DNA of 34,968 nt from Campylobacteraceae bacterium (GTDB lineage: Bacteria > Campylobacterota > Campylobacteria > Campylobacterales > Campylobacteraceae), in the NCBI GenBank assembly GCA_012521935.1, contig JAAYLJ010000024.1, forward strand, positions 1 to 34,968. The letters run 5' to 3'. Position 1 is the first letter of the stretch, and each line of letters starts with the position of its first letter. The notes beneath the pieces are model-generated. The model was not told the origin of the DNA, ran no database searches, and was given only the letters and a program-made list of their open reading frames with translations. The translations under genes and the position numbers were made by a program. Below are positions 17,149 through 25,024 of this stretch, in pieces.

Positions 17149-17325
17149 TTATAAGGCTGATAGTGCAAAAGACATAATTACATCAATTAAAGCTAAAAAT
17201 AGCGACACAATAGTAACAACAATAAAGACAGATATAAAAGCATTTCTTATCTGCTCTTTTATTGGGAAAATAACTTTACTCAATTCTGCTCGTGAAAGTC
17301 TTATATAACTACTTAGTTTTTCCAT
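17149..17325 (-). CDS. secE: Preprotein translocase subunit SecE
   Basis: 58 residues from the ATG at 17325 (MEKLSSYIRLSRAELSKV). The frame stays open upstream, but that part is the reversed tRNA-Trp sequence and is not coding. AAGGATGG lies about 8 bases before the start. This is the short single-span SecE: an amphipathic surface helix with the conserved SRAELSKVIFP block, then one membrane helix (AFISVFIVVTIVSLFLALIDV, shown as landmarks). SecE clamps SecY in the SecYEG channel. It lies between tRNA-Trp and nusG. Confidence 0.95.
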   Translation of the reverse strand: MEKLSSYIRLSRAELSKVIFPIKEQIRNAFISVFIVVTIVSLFLALIDVIMSFALSAL

Positions 17326-17343
17326 TAAAATACCATCCTTTGG

Positions 17344-17419
17344 TGGCAGGGCAAGAGGGATTCGAACCCCCAACCATCGGATTTGGAATCCGGAGCTCTA
17401 CCGTTGGAGCTATTGCCCT
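17344..17419 (-). tRNA. tRNA-Trp (anticodon CCA)
   Basis: The acceptor arms AGGGCAA and TTGCCCT pair fully, with discriminator G and encoded CCA. The anticodon stem is CCGGA/TCCGA-type around the loop TTCCAAA (anticodon CCA). The T arm is GAGGG-type with TTCGAAT. It sits between rpmG and secE, 18 bases upstream of the secE start, a position conserved in many bacteria. Confidence 0.95.
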
Positions 17420-17447
17420 AAGCTTAAGTTAAATCCCTTTTTGGAAT

Positions 17448-17606
17448 TTAACTTTTTAATTTTACCTCTTTATGCAAGGTATGTCGTCTTAATCTTGGTG
17501 AATACTTCTTTGTTTCAAATTTTTCAGTCATAGTTTTACTATTTTTTGTAGTAGTATAATTTATATCACCACTCTCTTCACACTTTAAACCAATTTTAAT
17601 TCGCAT
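17448..17606 (-). CDS. rpmG: 50S ribosomal protein L33
   Basis: 52 residues, starting [20 protein letters not shown] and ending [11 protein letters not shown], which is plainly L33. It is too short for most gene-length cut-offs. L33 sits near the E site of the large subunit. Zinc-binding forms have two CxxC pairs. Here only Cys9 remains: the partner of the first pair is Ser12, and the second pair is replaced (YSPRLRRH). This is therefore a zinc-independent form, with a single leftover Cys. It lies between tuf and tRNA-Trp, the standard tuf-rpmG-trnW-secE order. Confidence 0.93.
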   Translation of the reverse strand: MRIKIGLKCEESGDINYTTTKNSKTMTEKFETKKYSPRLRRHTLHKEVKLKS

Positions 17607-17650
17607 AAATTATCCTTGAAAGCTCTGGAGAGTCTCCTCTCCAGAAAAAC

Positions 17651-18850
17651 TTATTTTATTATTTTTGAAACTACCCCTGAACCTACCGTTCGTCCACCTT
17701 CACGAATTGCAAATCTTGTGCCCTCGCTTAGTGCTACTGGAGCAATTAAAGTAACATTAATCTTTAAGTTATCACCTGGCATAACCATCTCAGTTCCTTC
17801 TGGTAGAGTAATTGAGCCAGTAACATCAGTTGTTCTTACATAAAACTGTGGTCTATAGTTATTGAAAAATGGAGTGTGTCTTCCACCCTCTTCTTTTGAT
17901 AAGATATAAACCTCTGCTTCAAATTCAATGTGTGGAGTAATTGAGCCTGGTTTACATAAAACCATTCCTCTTTCAACATCTTCTTTCTTAGTTCCTCTAA
18001 GTAAGATACCGCAGTTATCTCCTGCTTGTCCTTGCTCCATCTCTTTTCTAAACATTTCAACGCCAGTAACTGTAGTTTTTTGAGTATCTCTAATACCTAC
18101 AATTTCTACTTCTTGTCCAACTTTGATTGTACCTTTTTCAATTCTACCTGTAACAACAGTTCCACGGCCTGCAATTGAAAAAACATCCTCAACTGGCATT
18201 AAGAAATCTTTTTCAGTATCTCTTACTGGAGTTGGGATAAAGCTATCTACACTATCCATTAATTCTAAAACTTTTTCTGCCCACTTGCCTAAAGTTCCAG
18301 TTTTAGCTTCTTCTAAAGCTTGCAAAGCTGATCCAGCTACTATTGGAGTATCATCTCCTGGGAAGTCATATTCGCTTAATAGTTCACGAATTTCCATCTC
18401 AACTAACTCTAAAAGCTCCTCATCATCAACCATGTCTGCTTTATTCATAAACACAACAATGTATGGAACTCCAACTTGACGAGATAGCAAGATATGCTCT
18501 CTAGTTTGTGGCATTGGGCCATCCGCAGCAGATACAACTAAAATAGCACCATCCATTTGAGCAGCACCTGTAATCATATTTTTTACATAGTCGGCGTGAC
18601 CTGGGCAGTCAACGTGTGCATAGTGTCTATTATCAGTTTCATACTCAATGTGAGAAGTAGCGATAGTTATACCTCTTTCTCTCTCTTCTGGTGCATTGTC
18701 AATCCCAGCATAATCTTTAAACTCTGCATATCCTTTAGTAGCAAGTACTGCAGAAATTGCAGCAGTAAGAGTAGTTTTACCGTGGTCAACGTGACCGATG
18801 GTACCAATGTTTACGTGTGGCTTGTTTCGTTCAAATTTAGCTTTAGCCAT
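17651..18850 (-). CDS. tuf: Elongation factor Tu
   Basis: 399 residues, normal length. P-loop [10 protein letters not shown] near residue 19, RGITIATSH switch I, DCPGHADY switch II, NKADM (the NKxD motif) and the SALQAL region are intact, followed by beta-barrel domains II and III ([30 protein letters not shown]). EF-Tu-GTP delivers aminoacyl-tRNA to the A site. The strong ribosome-binding site GGAGGA lies about 6 bases before the ATG. The gene is preceded by four tRNA genes and followed by rpmG after 44 bases. In the 76-base spacer to tRNA-Thr a GCCT-TATT-AGGC hairpin is present; no certain extra promoter was found. Only one copy is in this window. Confidence 0.97.
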   Translation of the reverse strand: MAKAKFERNKPHVNIGTIGHVDHGKTTLTAAISAVLATKGYAEFKDYAGIDNAPEERERGITIATSHIEYETDNRHYAHVDCPGHADYVKNMITGAAQMDGAILVVSAADGPMPQTREHILLSRQVGVPYIVVFMNKADMVDDEELLELVEMEIRELLSEYDFPGDDTPIVAGSALQALEEAKTGTLGKWAEKVLELMDSVDSFIPTPVRDTEKDFLMPVEDVFSIAGRGTVVTGRIEKGTIKVGQEVEIVGIRDTQKTTVTGVEMFRKEMEQGQAGDNCGILLRGTKKEDVERGMVLCKPGSITPHIEFEAEVYILSKEEGGRHTPFFNNYRPQFYVRTTDVTGSITLPEGTEMVMPGDNLKINVTLIAPVALSEGTRFAIREGGRTVGSGVVSKIIK

Positions 18851-18926
18851 TTCTTCCTCCGTTTGATTTTGGAAATTTTACTTTAATAATGCCTAATAAG
18901 GCTTGACAACATTCAAATAATTAAGG

Positions 18927-19001
<75 letters not shown>

Positions 19002-19108
19002 ACAATGATTATTTAAATGCAAATATAGCTTGGCTCCAATGGTTTAAAACTAGCAGAGTTTGTAGAATATACGAAGTACACTTACACAGCTCCCAGTTGC
19101 GATACCGT

Positions 19109-19185
19109 TGGAGCGGGAAACGGGGCTCGAACCCGCGACCCTCAGCTTGGAAGGCTGATGCTCTAGCCAACTGAGCTATTCCCGC
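19109..19185 (-). tRNA. tRNA-Gly (anticodon UCC)
   Basis: The acceptor arms GCGGGAA and TTCCCGC pair, with discriminator T and encoded CCA. The anticodon stem TCAGC/GCTGA surrounds the loop CTTCCAA (anticodon TCC). The T arm contains GGTTCGAGC. There is a 107-base AT-rich gap to the following tRNA-Thr with no other feature seen. Confidence 0.95.
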
Positions 19186-19197
19186 ACATAGCAATGA

Positions 19198-19283
19198 TGG
19201 TGGTGAGAGAAGGATTCGAACCTTCGAAGGCGAAAGCCAGCAGATATACAGTCTGCCCTCGTTGGCCACTTGAGTATCTCACC
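19198..19283 (-). tRNA. tRNA-Tyr (anticodon GUA)
   Basis: This class II tRNA is 86 bases long with a long variable arm (GCTGGCTTTCGCC region). The acceptor arms GGTGAGA and TCTCACC pair, with discriminator A and encoded CCA. The anticodon loop CTGTATA gives anticodon GTA. It is separated from tRNA-Gly by 12 bases. Confidence 0.95.
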
Positions 19284-19327
19284 TCTAAATTGCTACACCA
19301 TATTTCTGGTCAAACACTGTTACAAAA

Positions 19328-19403
19328 TGGAGCTGGTGAACGGACTTGAACCGCCGACCGGCTGCTTACAAGGCAGCTGCTCTACCAACTGAGCTACACC
19401 AGC
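19328..19403 (-). tRNA. tRNA-Thr (anticodon UGU)
   Basis: The acceptor arms GCTGGTG and CACCAGC pair, with discriminator T and encoded CCA. The anticodon stem GCTGC/GCAGC surrounds the loop CTTGTAA (anticodon TGT). It is the first product of the large tRNA-tuf-sec-nus-rpl-rpo transcript, about 13 bases after the predicted start of transcription. Confidence 0.95.
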
Positions 19404-19422
19404 ACCCGTTTTGTGAGGTGAA

Positions 19423-19451
19423 ATTATATCTCAAATGAATGTTCAAGTCAA
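19423..19451 (-). promoter_or_regulatory. Strong sigma-70 promoter for the tRNA-tuf-secE-nusG-rpl-rpo cluster
   Basis: On the minus strand TTGACT (19446-19451) and TATAAT (19423-19428) are separated by exactly 17 bases. The predicted start is near 19416, leaving a very short leader before tRNA-Thr. A well-formed -35 box is uncommon in Campylobacterota promoters, which fits a strong, growth-linked promoter. Confidence 0.8.
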
Positions 19452-19558
19452 GAGATTTTAATTAATTTTTTAATAAAAACATTTTTCTAAAATAAAAGCT
19501 TTAAATTATCTATTTTTATCAATTGTTTTTACTAAAAGTTAAAAATATATATTTTGGC

Positions 19559-19564
19559 TATAAT
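19559..19564 (+). promoter_or_regulatory. -10 box for the small coiled-coil gene
   Basis: A TATAAT hexamer lies 30 bases before the ATG at 19595. There is no clear -35 box, as is common in this phylum; an AT-rich run lies upstream instead. An AAAAAGGA ribosome-binding site is at about 19581-19588. Confidence 0.5.
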
Positions 19565-19594
19565 TAACAACTACTTTCTTAAAAAGGATGTGCA

Positions 19595-19834
19595 ATGTTT
19601 TCATGGTTAATTGTCGCTATTTTGATACTCATAGTTATCTATCTTGTCACTAAGTATGAAAAAAGAATAGATCTTTTACAAGAGCTTATTGAGTTAAATC
19701 AACAAGCTATCAAGGCTAACAAAGAAGGAATTGAGCAAAATAGACAAAATATTGACAAAAATGCGCAGGGAGTGCAAAAAAACAAGCAAAACCTTGAGCT
19801 TAGTCAAGCAATGCTAGAAAAGCTCAAGGATTAA
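19595..19834 (+). CDS. Small membrane-anchored coiled-coil protein, function unknown
   Basis: 79 residues. Residues 1-19 form one membrane helix (FSWLIVAILILIVIYLV), followed by a charged rod. From about residue 38 the rod shows strict 7-residue repeats: IKANKEG, IEQNRQN, IDKNAQG, VQKNKQN, LELSQAM. A hydrophobic residue stands at the first position and Asn at the fourth of nearly each repeat, that is Asn in the d core layer. In known trimeric coiled coils (the 'N@d' layers of trimeric autotransporter stalks) such Asn layers bind anions. It therefore probably forms a parallel oligomer, possibly a trimer, anchored in the inner membrane; topology is unclear because positive charges flank the helix on its C-terminal side. 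It is transcribed alone, convergent with putA, with 9 bases between the two stops. No named family recognised. Confidence 0.75.
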   Translation: MFSWLIVAILILIVIYLVTKYEKRIDLLQELIELNQQAIKANKEGIEQNRQNIDKNAQGVQKNKQNLELSQAMLEKLKD

Positions 19835-19858
19835 GCTAGAGGATTATAACCCTCTAGC
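19835..19858. other. Inverted repeat at the convergent ends of the coiled-coil gene and putA
   Basis: GCTAGAGG (19835-19842) and CCTCTAGC (19851-19858) form a perfect 8-bp stem with an 8-base loop that contains the putA stop codon. It begins directly after the stop of the plus-strand gene. No T run follows on either strand, so it is a weak candidate for a bidirectional terminator or 3' stabiliser. Confidence 0.4.
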
Positions 19859-22800
19859 TCCTAAGTTACCATATCTATGGTAGCTATGTGAAATGCTTTG
19901 CTCTTGATAGTAGTTAAGTAACTCTAATCTTCCATCCATCATAGGTTGTTGTCTTACAATGTATTTAACCGCTTTAGCTGCTTTAGAAAATACATTCTCG
20001 CTCACTTTTGAAATATCAGAGTAGATAATTCTCTCAACTTCATTAAAAAGCTTAATGAAACTCTCTTCATCCTCTCTAACTAAACTATCAGTTGAAGTTA
20101 AAAGTTTATCTTTGTTTTCAAAAAGAAATGAAACAACGCTATTATCTAGCCCTGCATCAATGCTAATGTGAATATTTACCTTACTTATCTTAGCTGCTAA
20201 TACTCTAGAAATTACATCAAAGAGTGAATCATCTTTACAAACTCTTAGAGCTACTTTTGAGAGTGGAAGATATCTAAATATATTATCTTCACCCCTAATT
20301 TTAAAGTAATCATGCTCTTTGCTAAACTCATTCTCATACTCTTTTAAATAGCTTTGAACGGCAGCTTGTAATTTTTCAAATTCAGAAGCGAAACTCTCAT
20401 GTACTCCTTTTTTTGCATCTTCAACCCATGAATTTACAACTGCTGCTAAAGGGTGAGAGTATGTTTTTTCAACATATGGCTTAGCCACCTCTTTATAGTT
20501 CATAAATTGTGTTATATAGTTATGAACCCCAGCTTTTCTGCCTGCACCAACAGCAGATTTGCCCATCCCGCCAAATGGTTGTCTTAATACAATAGCTCCT
20601 GTAGTCCCTCTATTTATGTATAAATTGCCAGCTTTTAAATTCTCTTTCCAGTAATCTGTCTCTCTTATATCAAGTGATTCAATCCCAGAAGTTAGCCCGT
20701 ATCCAGTCATATTTACTATCTCAATAGCTTCTTTTAAATCTTTTGCCTTCATAACGCTAAGCACTGGCCCAAAAAGCTCAGTCATGTGGGTAAAATTTCC
20801 TGGTTTTACTCCATATTTAATTGAAGGCTTTAACATATACTCATTATCATATGCAAACTCTGGTGCCAAAGCCCACTCTTCACCCTCTTCTATGGTTTCA
20901 ATTCCTTGCTTTAAAGCTCCACTAACTGGATTTGCTAGAGTGGAAATTCTATTTTTATAATCCCAAACTGGGCCTACATTTATGCTTCTTGCTGCGTCAA
21001 CTAATCCATTTTTAAAGCTCTCATCATTATAAACTTCCTCTTCAAGAACCAATAAAGAAGTAGCTGAACACTTTTGACCACTATTGTTAAATGCTGAAGC
21101 TATAACATTTTTAATAGCTTGATCTCTATCTGCCATTGCTGTTACTATGGTTGCACCTTTTCCACCTGTTTCTGCGCTTAAGTGTAGGTTCGGTCTTGAT
21201 TTAAGCATTGCATAAGCAGTATCTTCACCACCAGTTAAGATAACAAAATCAACCTTCTCATTTGGGATTAAATGCTCTCCTGCAAGTCTTCCTGGACATG
21301 GTAAAAATTGTAGTGTATTTTTACTAATTCCAGCATCCCAAAAACATTTACAAAGCTCATATGCGCATAGTACTGCGGATGAAGCTGGCTTAACAATAAC
21401 TGTATTTCCAGCTGCTAGCGCAGATGAAATGCCTCCTGTTGGGATAGCTATTGGAAAGTTCCAAGGTGGCACAACAACTCCAACTCCCTTTCCTTTAAAC
21501 TCTAAATTTTCGCGCTCAAAAGTTCTAACTGCGTATGAGTAGTATTCGATAAAGTCAATCGCTTCACTTACTTCAACATCAGTTTCAGTATAAACTTTTC
21601 CAACCTCAGCTGCTGCAACACCTATTAAATCAGCTCTTCTTTCTCTAAAAACATTTGCCGCTTTGCAAAGAAACTCATGTCTTTGTGCGTGAGTTAATTC
21701 TCTCCACCCATCCACATCTTGGTGCGCAACTTCAACAGCTTGTTTAATATCTTCTGCATTTGCTTGGGTATATTTTCCACAAATGACGCCCTCTTTTAAT
21801 TGAGATTTATCTATGATTTCATCTACTTTTCTATCATCTCCAAATAGATCAATCCCGCCAACTACGATAGGCAAAGTCTCTACACTATCATTTGGCTTTT
21901 TCATCCATTTATCTTTAATCTTCTTGGCCCACTCTTGATTTGCTGGCAAAACAAAGTCAGTATCAGGCTCAGCTTTATAGCTATTTGTATAAAAACTTCC
22001 ACCTTTATAATCTTTCCAATCTTCACTATTTCTATCTTGGATTCTATATGGCCCAGTGTGGATATTTGGCTCATTATCTATGGAGTCTAAAAACTTTTGT
22101 TTCTGCTCTTCCCAAGCCTTACTTCCAACTTTTAAACCAAAGCTATATCTAATGAAGTTCTCATCCCCAGTATTCTCATCAAGCCTTCTTACTAAATATG
22201 CAATAGCATTTGTAAACTGCTCCTCTTTAGCTGTTGGCCCATAAAGAATAACCTCTTTACTTATCTCTTTTATAGCAAGTCTAGCCGACTCACTCATCCC
22301 CTCAAGCATTTCAAATGTGAAGTACTCATCTGTTCCAAACTCTTTTGATATTTCATAAGCATAAGCTAACTCAAAAAGATTATGTGACGCGGCACCTAAA
22401 TGAGTATATGGAGCATTTTTAGGATCAAGTGCGTATCTAGCCATTCTTTTATAGTTACTATCAGTATCTATCTTTTTTCTATATGGAGCAATTTCCCAGT
22501 TTCTAAGAGATGCTTCAGTCTCCTCCATCTCCATATTTGCACCTTTTACAAGTCTTATTTTGATTGGTTTTCCACCATTTTCAACTCTTTCTTTAGCCCA
22601 TTTAGTAAGTTTTTCTTGCCAAAGAAAAGAATCAGGCAGATAAGCTTGCATAACAATTCCAGCATAAAAATCTTTCAACTCTTCATCTTCAAGTGCCCTC
22701 ATGAAAGATTTGCAAGTTATAGCAACATCTCTATACTCCTCCATGTCTAAGTTAATGAATTTATTCTCTTTTTCACCATTTGCATTAGTGAAGCTAAATT

Positions 22801-23434
22801 TTTTAGCTTGAAGGAAGATTTTTTTGATTCTATTTGATAATTCATTTAAAGTATCTTCAAATGAGAGTGGATTTATTTGGGAAAATATAGTTGAAATTTT
22901 AATTGAAATGTAGTCAATATTTGGATTTTCTAGTGCGTCAAGGTACATTTTCATTCTACCTTCTGCCTCTTCCTCTCCTAAAACTATCTCACCAATTAAG
23001 TTAATATTTACCCTAGTTCCCTCTTTATGTCTTTTTTCTAAATGGGCATTAAATGGCCCATCTTCGCCATGTAAAACTACAGTTTTTGTATCTTGTCTTA
23101 TCTTTTTAACAAATAGTGGTATGGATATATTTGGCATATAAATTCCAATATTATCAAAAAGCCACATTAAAAACCTCTCAGTAGAGGTAAAAAAGGTTGC
23201 CATTCCATACTTATCAAAAAGAAACTGAACTTGATCTGCCACTCTTTTTGGAGTAGCACTTCTAAAGCTTTGATCCATTAGTTCAATTAATAAAACTTTA
23301 TCTAATGGATTACTTAACATTTTATTCATTTGGATATGAAATTTGCTATCGTGATCATTTACAAGCTCATTAGCTCTATCTTGCCACTTAGCTGCAAGTT
23401 CAACTGCGCGCTGAGCTATAACTTTAGAATCCAT
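19844..23434 (-). CDS. putA: Bifunctional proline dehydrogenase / L-glutamate gamma-semialdehyde dehydrogenase
   Basis: 1196 residues from the ATG at 23434 (MDSKVIAQRAVELA), chosen because AAAAAGGAG lies just upstream; the longer frame to 23494 runs into the promoter. The FAD-dependent proline dehydrogenase barrel occupies about residues 100-430 (IRLVKGANMEMEETEA near 293, YRKKIDTDSNYKRM). The NAD-dependent aldehyde dehydrogenase lies at about 500-1010, with catalytic Cys near 789 in NNSGQKCSATS and the general-base Glu near 754 in LSAETGGKG. A C-terminal extension of about 180 residues follows, of uncertain role. Together they turn proline into glutamate, feeding electrons to quinone and NAD. 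The N-terminal ribbon-helix-helix DNA-binding domain of enterobacterial PutA is absent, so it should not be its own repressor. It lies downstream of a Liv-type transporter but has its own promoter. Confidence 0.95.
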   Translation of the reverse strand: MDSKVIAQRAVELAAKWQDRANELVNDHDSKFHIQMNKMLSNPLDKVLLIELMDQSFRSATPKRVADQVQFLFDKYGMATFFTSTERFLMWLFDNIGIYMPNISIPLFVKKIRQDTKTVVLHGEDGPFNAHLEKRHKEGTRVNINLIGEIVLGEEEAEGRMKMYLDALENPNIDYISIKISTIFSQINPLSFEDTLNELSNRIKKIFLQAKKFSFTNANGEKENKFINLDMEEYRDVAITCKSFMRALEDEELKDFYAGIVMQAYLPDSFLWQEKLTKWAKERVENGGKPIKIRLVKGANMEMEETEASLRNWEIAPYRKKIDTDSNYKRMARYALDPKNAPYTHLGAASHNLFELAYAYEISKEFGTDEYFTFEMLEGMSESARLAIKEISKEVILYGPTAKEEQFTNAIAYLVRRLDENTGDENFIRYSFGLKVGSKAWEEQKQKFLDSIDNEPNIHTGPYRIQDRNSEDWKDYKGGSFYTNSYKAEPDTDFVLPANQEWAKKIKDKWMKKPNDSVETLPIVVGGIDLFGDDRKVDEIIDKSQLKEGVICGKYTQANAEDIKQAVEVAHQDVDGWRELTHAQRHEFLCKAANVFRERRADLIGVAAAEVGKVYTETDVEVSEAIDFIEYYSYAVRTFERENLEFKGKGVGVVVPPWNFPIAIPTGGISSALAAGNTVIVKPASSAVLCAYELCKCFWDAGISKNTLQFLPCPGRLAGEHLIPNEKVDFVILTGGEDTAYAMLKSRPNLHLSAETGGKGATIVTAMADRDQAIKNVIASAFNNSGQKCSATSLLVLEEEVYNDESFKNGLVDAARSINVGPVWDYKNRISTLANPVSGALKQGIETIEEGEEWALAPEFAYDNEYMLKPSIKYGVKPGNFTHMTELFGPVLSVMKAKDLKEAIEIVNMTGYGLTSGIESLDIRETDYWKENLKAGNLYINRGTTGAIVLRQPFGGMGKSAVGAGRKAGVHNYITQFMNYKEVAKPYVEKTYSHPLAAVVNSWVEDAKKGVHESFASEFEKLQAAVQSYLKEYENEFSKEHDYFKIRGEDNIFRYLPLSKVALRVCKDDSLFDVISRVLAAKISKVNIHISIDAGLDNSVVSFLFENKDKLLTSTDSLVREDEESFIKLFNEVERIIYSDISKVSENVFSKAAKAVKYIVRQQPMMDGRLELLNYYQEQSISHSYHRYGNLGARGL

Positions 23435-23476
23435 CTTATCTCCTTTTTGTACTACCTTTAGTAGTTCTTTTTTTAT

Positions 23477-23482
23477 ATTATA
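23477..23482 (-). promoter_or_regulatory. -10 box for putA
   Basis: On the minus strand TATAAT occurs 42 bases before the putA ATG, with no obvious -35. It sits immediately after the T run of the livF terminator, so the terminator isolates putA from the liv operon and the promoter restarts transcription. Confidence 0.5.
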
Positions 23483-23492
23483 ATTTTTGAGC

Positions 23493-23521
23493 AAAAAAAT
23501 CCCACCGTTTTAATGGTGGGA
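23493..23521 (-). terminator. Strong intrinsic terminator of the liv operon
   Basis: On the minus strand TCCCACC (23515-23521) and GGTGGGA (23500-23506) form a 7-bp GC-rich stem with an 8-base loop, directly followed by seven T. It lies 4 bases after the livF stop. Confidence 0.88.
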
Positions 23522-23525
23522 CAAC

Positions 23526-24245
23526 TTAACTTTTTTTACCTAAATATGCCTCTTGAATTGTTTTAGAATTTAGCAACTCTTCACTGCTTCCCTCATGGGT
23601 AATCTTACCAAGTTCTAGCACATATCCTCTATCTGCAAGCTTTAGAGCTGCTCTAGCATTTTGTTCAACTAATAAAACTGTAACACCTCTATCTGCAATA
23701 TCTTTTACAGCTTTAAAAATAACTTTTACAAGCACTGGGGCAAGCCCTAAGCTTGGTTCATCTAAGATTAAAAGCTTTGGATTGCTCATTATGGCTCTTC
23801 CAATGGCTAACATTTGCTGCTCTCCACCACTTAAAGTTCCTGCAAGTTGCTTTTCTCTCTCTTTTAATCTTGGAAGTATCTCATATATCCACTCTAAAGT
23901 TTTTAAATCTGGTTTTTTTAGTGTAAAAGAGCCCATCATTAAATTCTCTTCAACACTTAGTGTTCCAAAAACCCTTCTACCCTCTGGAGAGTGACTCATG
24001 CCTAGTGGAACTATGTCGTGCGCTGGGGTTTTAGTAATATCTTTTCCATCAAAGATGATTGATCCCTCATTTGATTTTAAAAGACCACTAATAGTTCGTA
24101 AAGTCGTGGTTTTTCCAGCACCATTTGCACCTAAAATGGTAACAACCTCTCCACGATTTACATGAAGAGAAATTCCTTTAATGGCTTTAATAGCTCCGTA
24201 ACTAACATGCAAATTATTTACTTCTAGTAGTTTTTCTGCACTCAT
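23526..24245 (-). CDS. livF: Branched-chain/amino-acid ABC transporter ATP-binding protein LivF
   Basis: 239 residues. It has Walker A GANGAGKTTTLR (about residue 38), the Q-loop region, ABC signature LSGGEQQMLAIGRA, Walker B LLILDEPSLGLAP and the switch His/Gln region (LLVEQNARAAL). The SHSPEGRRVFGTLSVEENL segment is typical of LivF rather than LivG. With LivG it forms the ATPase pair that drives import through LivH-LivM. The ATG overlaps the livG stop as ATGA, so the two are translationally coupled. Last gene of the operon, followed by a strong terminator. Substrate specificity is set by LivK, not by this subunit. Confidence 0.94.
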   Translation of the reverse strand: MSAEKLLEVNNLHVSYGAIKAIKGISLHVNRGEVVTILGANGAGKTTTLRTISGLLKSNEGSIIFDGKDITKTPAHDIVPLGMSHSPEGRRVFGTLSVEENLMMGSFTLKKPDLKTLEWIYEILPRLKEREKQLAGTLSGGEQQMLAIGRAIMSNPKLLILDEPSLGLAPVLVKVIFKAVKDIADRGVTVLLVEQNARAALKLADRGYVLELGKITHEGSSEELLNSKTIQEAYLGKKS

Positions 24246-25024
24246 AGCTCATCCTCTTCATCTATACTTCCAATGTAAGCTTCAACTACTACTGGATCAT
24301 TTTGTACAAAAGATGGCACACCCTCACTAATCTTAGCTCCAAAGTTAATTACAGTTATATACTCTGTTAAACTCATCACCATATCCATATCATGCTCAAT
24401 CATCATGACTGTAACGCCTTGCTTTTGGATCTCTTTAATAGTGTTAGCTAACTCTATAGTCTCATTCTCATTAAGTCCAGCAGCTGGCTCATCTAAGATT
24501 AAAAGTTCAGGCTCAGCCGCTAGTGCTCTTGCCATCTCTATCCGTCTTTGAACCCCATATGAAAGATCTCCAGCAGGTAAAGCAGCATATTCGCTTAGGT
24601 TGAAAAACTCCATCATTTTAGCAACCTCTTCCCACTGCTTTTTTTCATCTTTAAAGTATGAAGGGGTATGGATAATGCCGTGATACCACTTTTGGTTTGA
24701 CTTAATATGTCTGCCTGACATAATGTTTTCAGCCACGCTCATCTCTTTAAAGAGTCTAATGGTTTGAAAGGTTCTCAAAATGCCTAAATTTGCAATCTTA
24801 TGGGGAGGAGTCCCTTTTATCTCTTTTCCTTTCCATAAAATCTGCCCCTCTTCAGGAGTATAAATCCCTGTTATGCAGTTAAAAAGAGTGGTTTTTCCAG
24901 CACCATTTGGGCCAATTATTCCATATATTTGACCTTTTTTAACCTTCATTGAAAGATTATCAATGGCAACTAAACCTGAAAAGAATTTTGATACATTTCT
25001 AATCTCTAATAGTGGAGTGCTCAT
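24242..25024 (-). CDS. livG: Branched-chain/amino-acid ABC transporter ATP-binding protein LivG
   Basis: 260 residues from the ATG at 25024 (MSTPLLEIRNVSKFFSGL), preceded by AAGGAGAG; the longer frame to 25075 lies inside livM. Walker A GPNGAGKTTLFNCITG, signature LSYGVQRRIEMARAL and Walker B LLILDEPAAGLNENE are intact. The FQTIRLFKEMSVAENI segment and the AAGLN motif are LivG hallmarks. Its ATG overlaps the livM stop (ATGA) and its stop overlaps the livF start, so the three genes are tightly coupled. Confidence 0.94.
   Translation of the reverse strand: MSTPLLEIRNVSKFFSGLVAIDNLSMKVKKGQIYGIIGPNGAGKTTLFNCITGIYTPEEGQILWKGKEIKGTPPHKIANLGILRTFQTIRLFKEMSVAENIMSGRHIKSNQKWYHGIIHTPSYFKDEKKQWEEVAKMMEFFNLSEYAALPAGDLSYGVQRRIEMARALAAEPELLILDEPAAGLNENETIELANTIKEIQKQGVTVMMIEHDMDMVMSLTEYITVINFGAKISEGVPSFVQNDPVVVEAYIGSIDEEDEL

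Noticed and set aside
17326-17373. Longer N-terminus for secE starting at 17373
   Set aside because: The added residues are the translated reverse of the tRNA-Trp T arm and acceptor; the ATG at 17325 has AAGGATGG upstream.
18851-18926. Separate promoter directly before tuf
   Set aside because: A TTGTCA and some TAAAAT-like hexamers occur but not at good spacing; a small GCCT/AGGC hairpin is there instead, and the upstream tRNA promoter can account for transcription.
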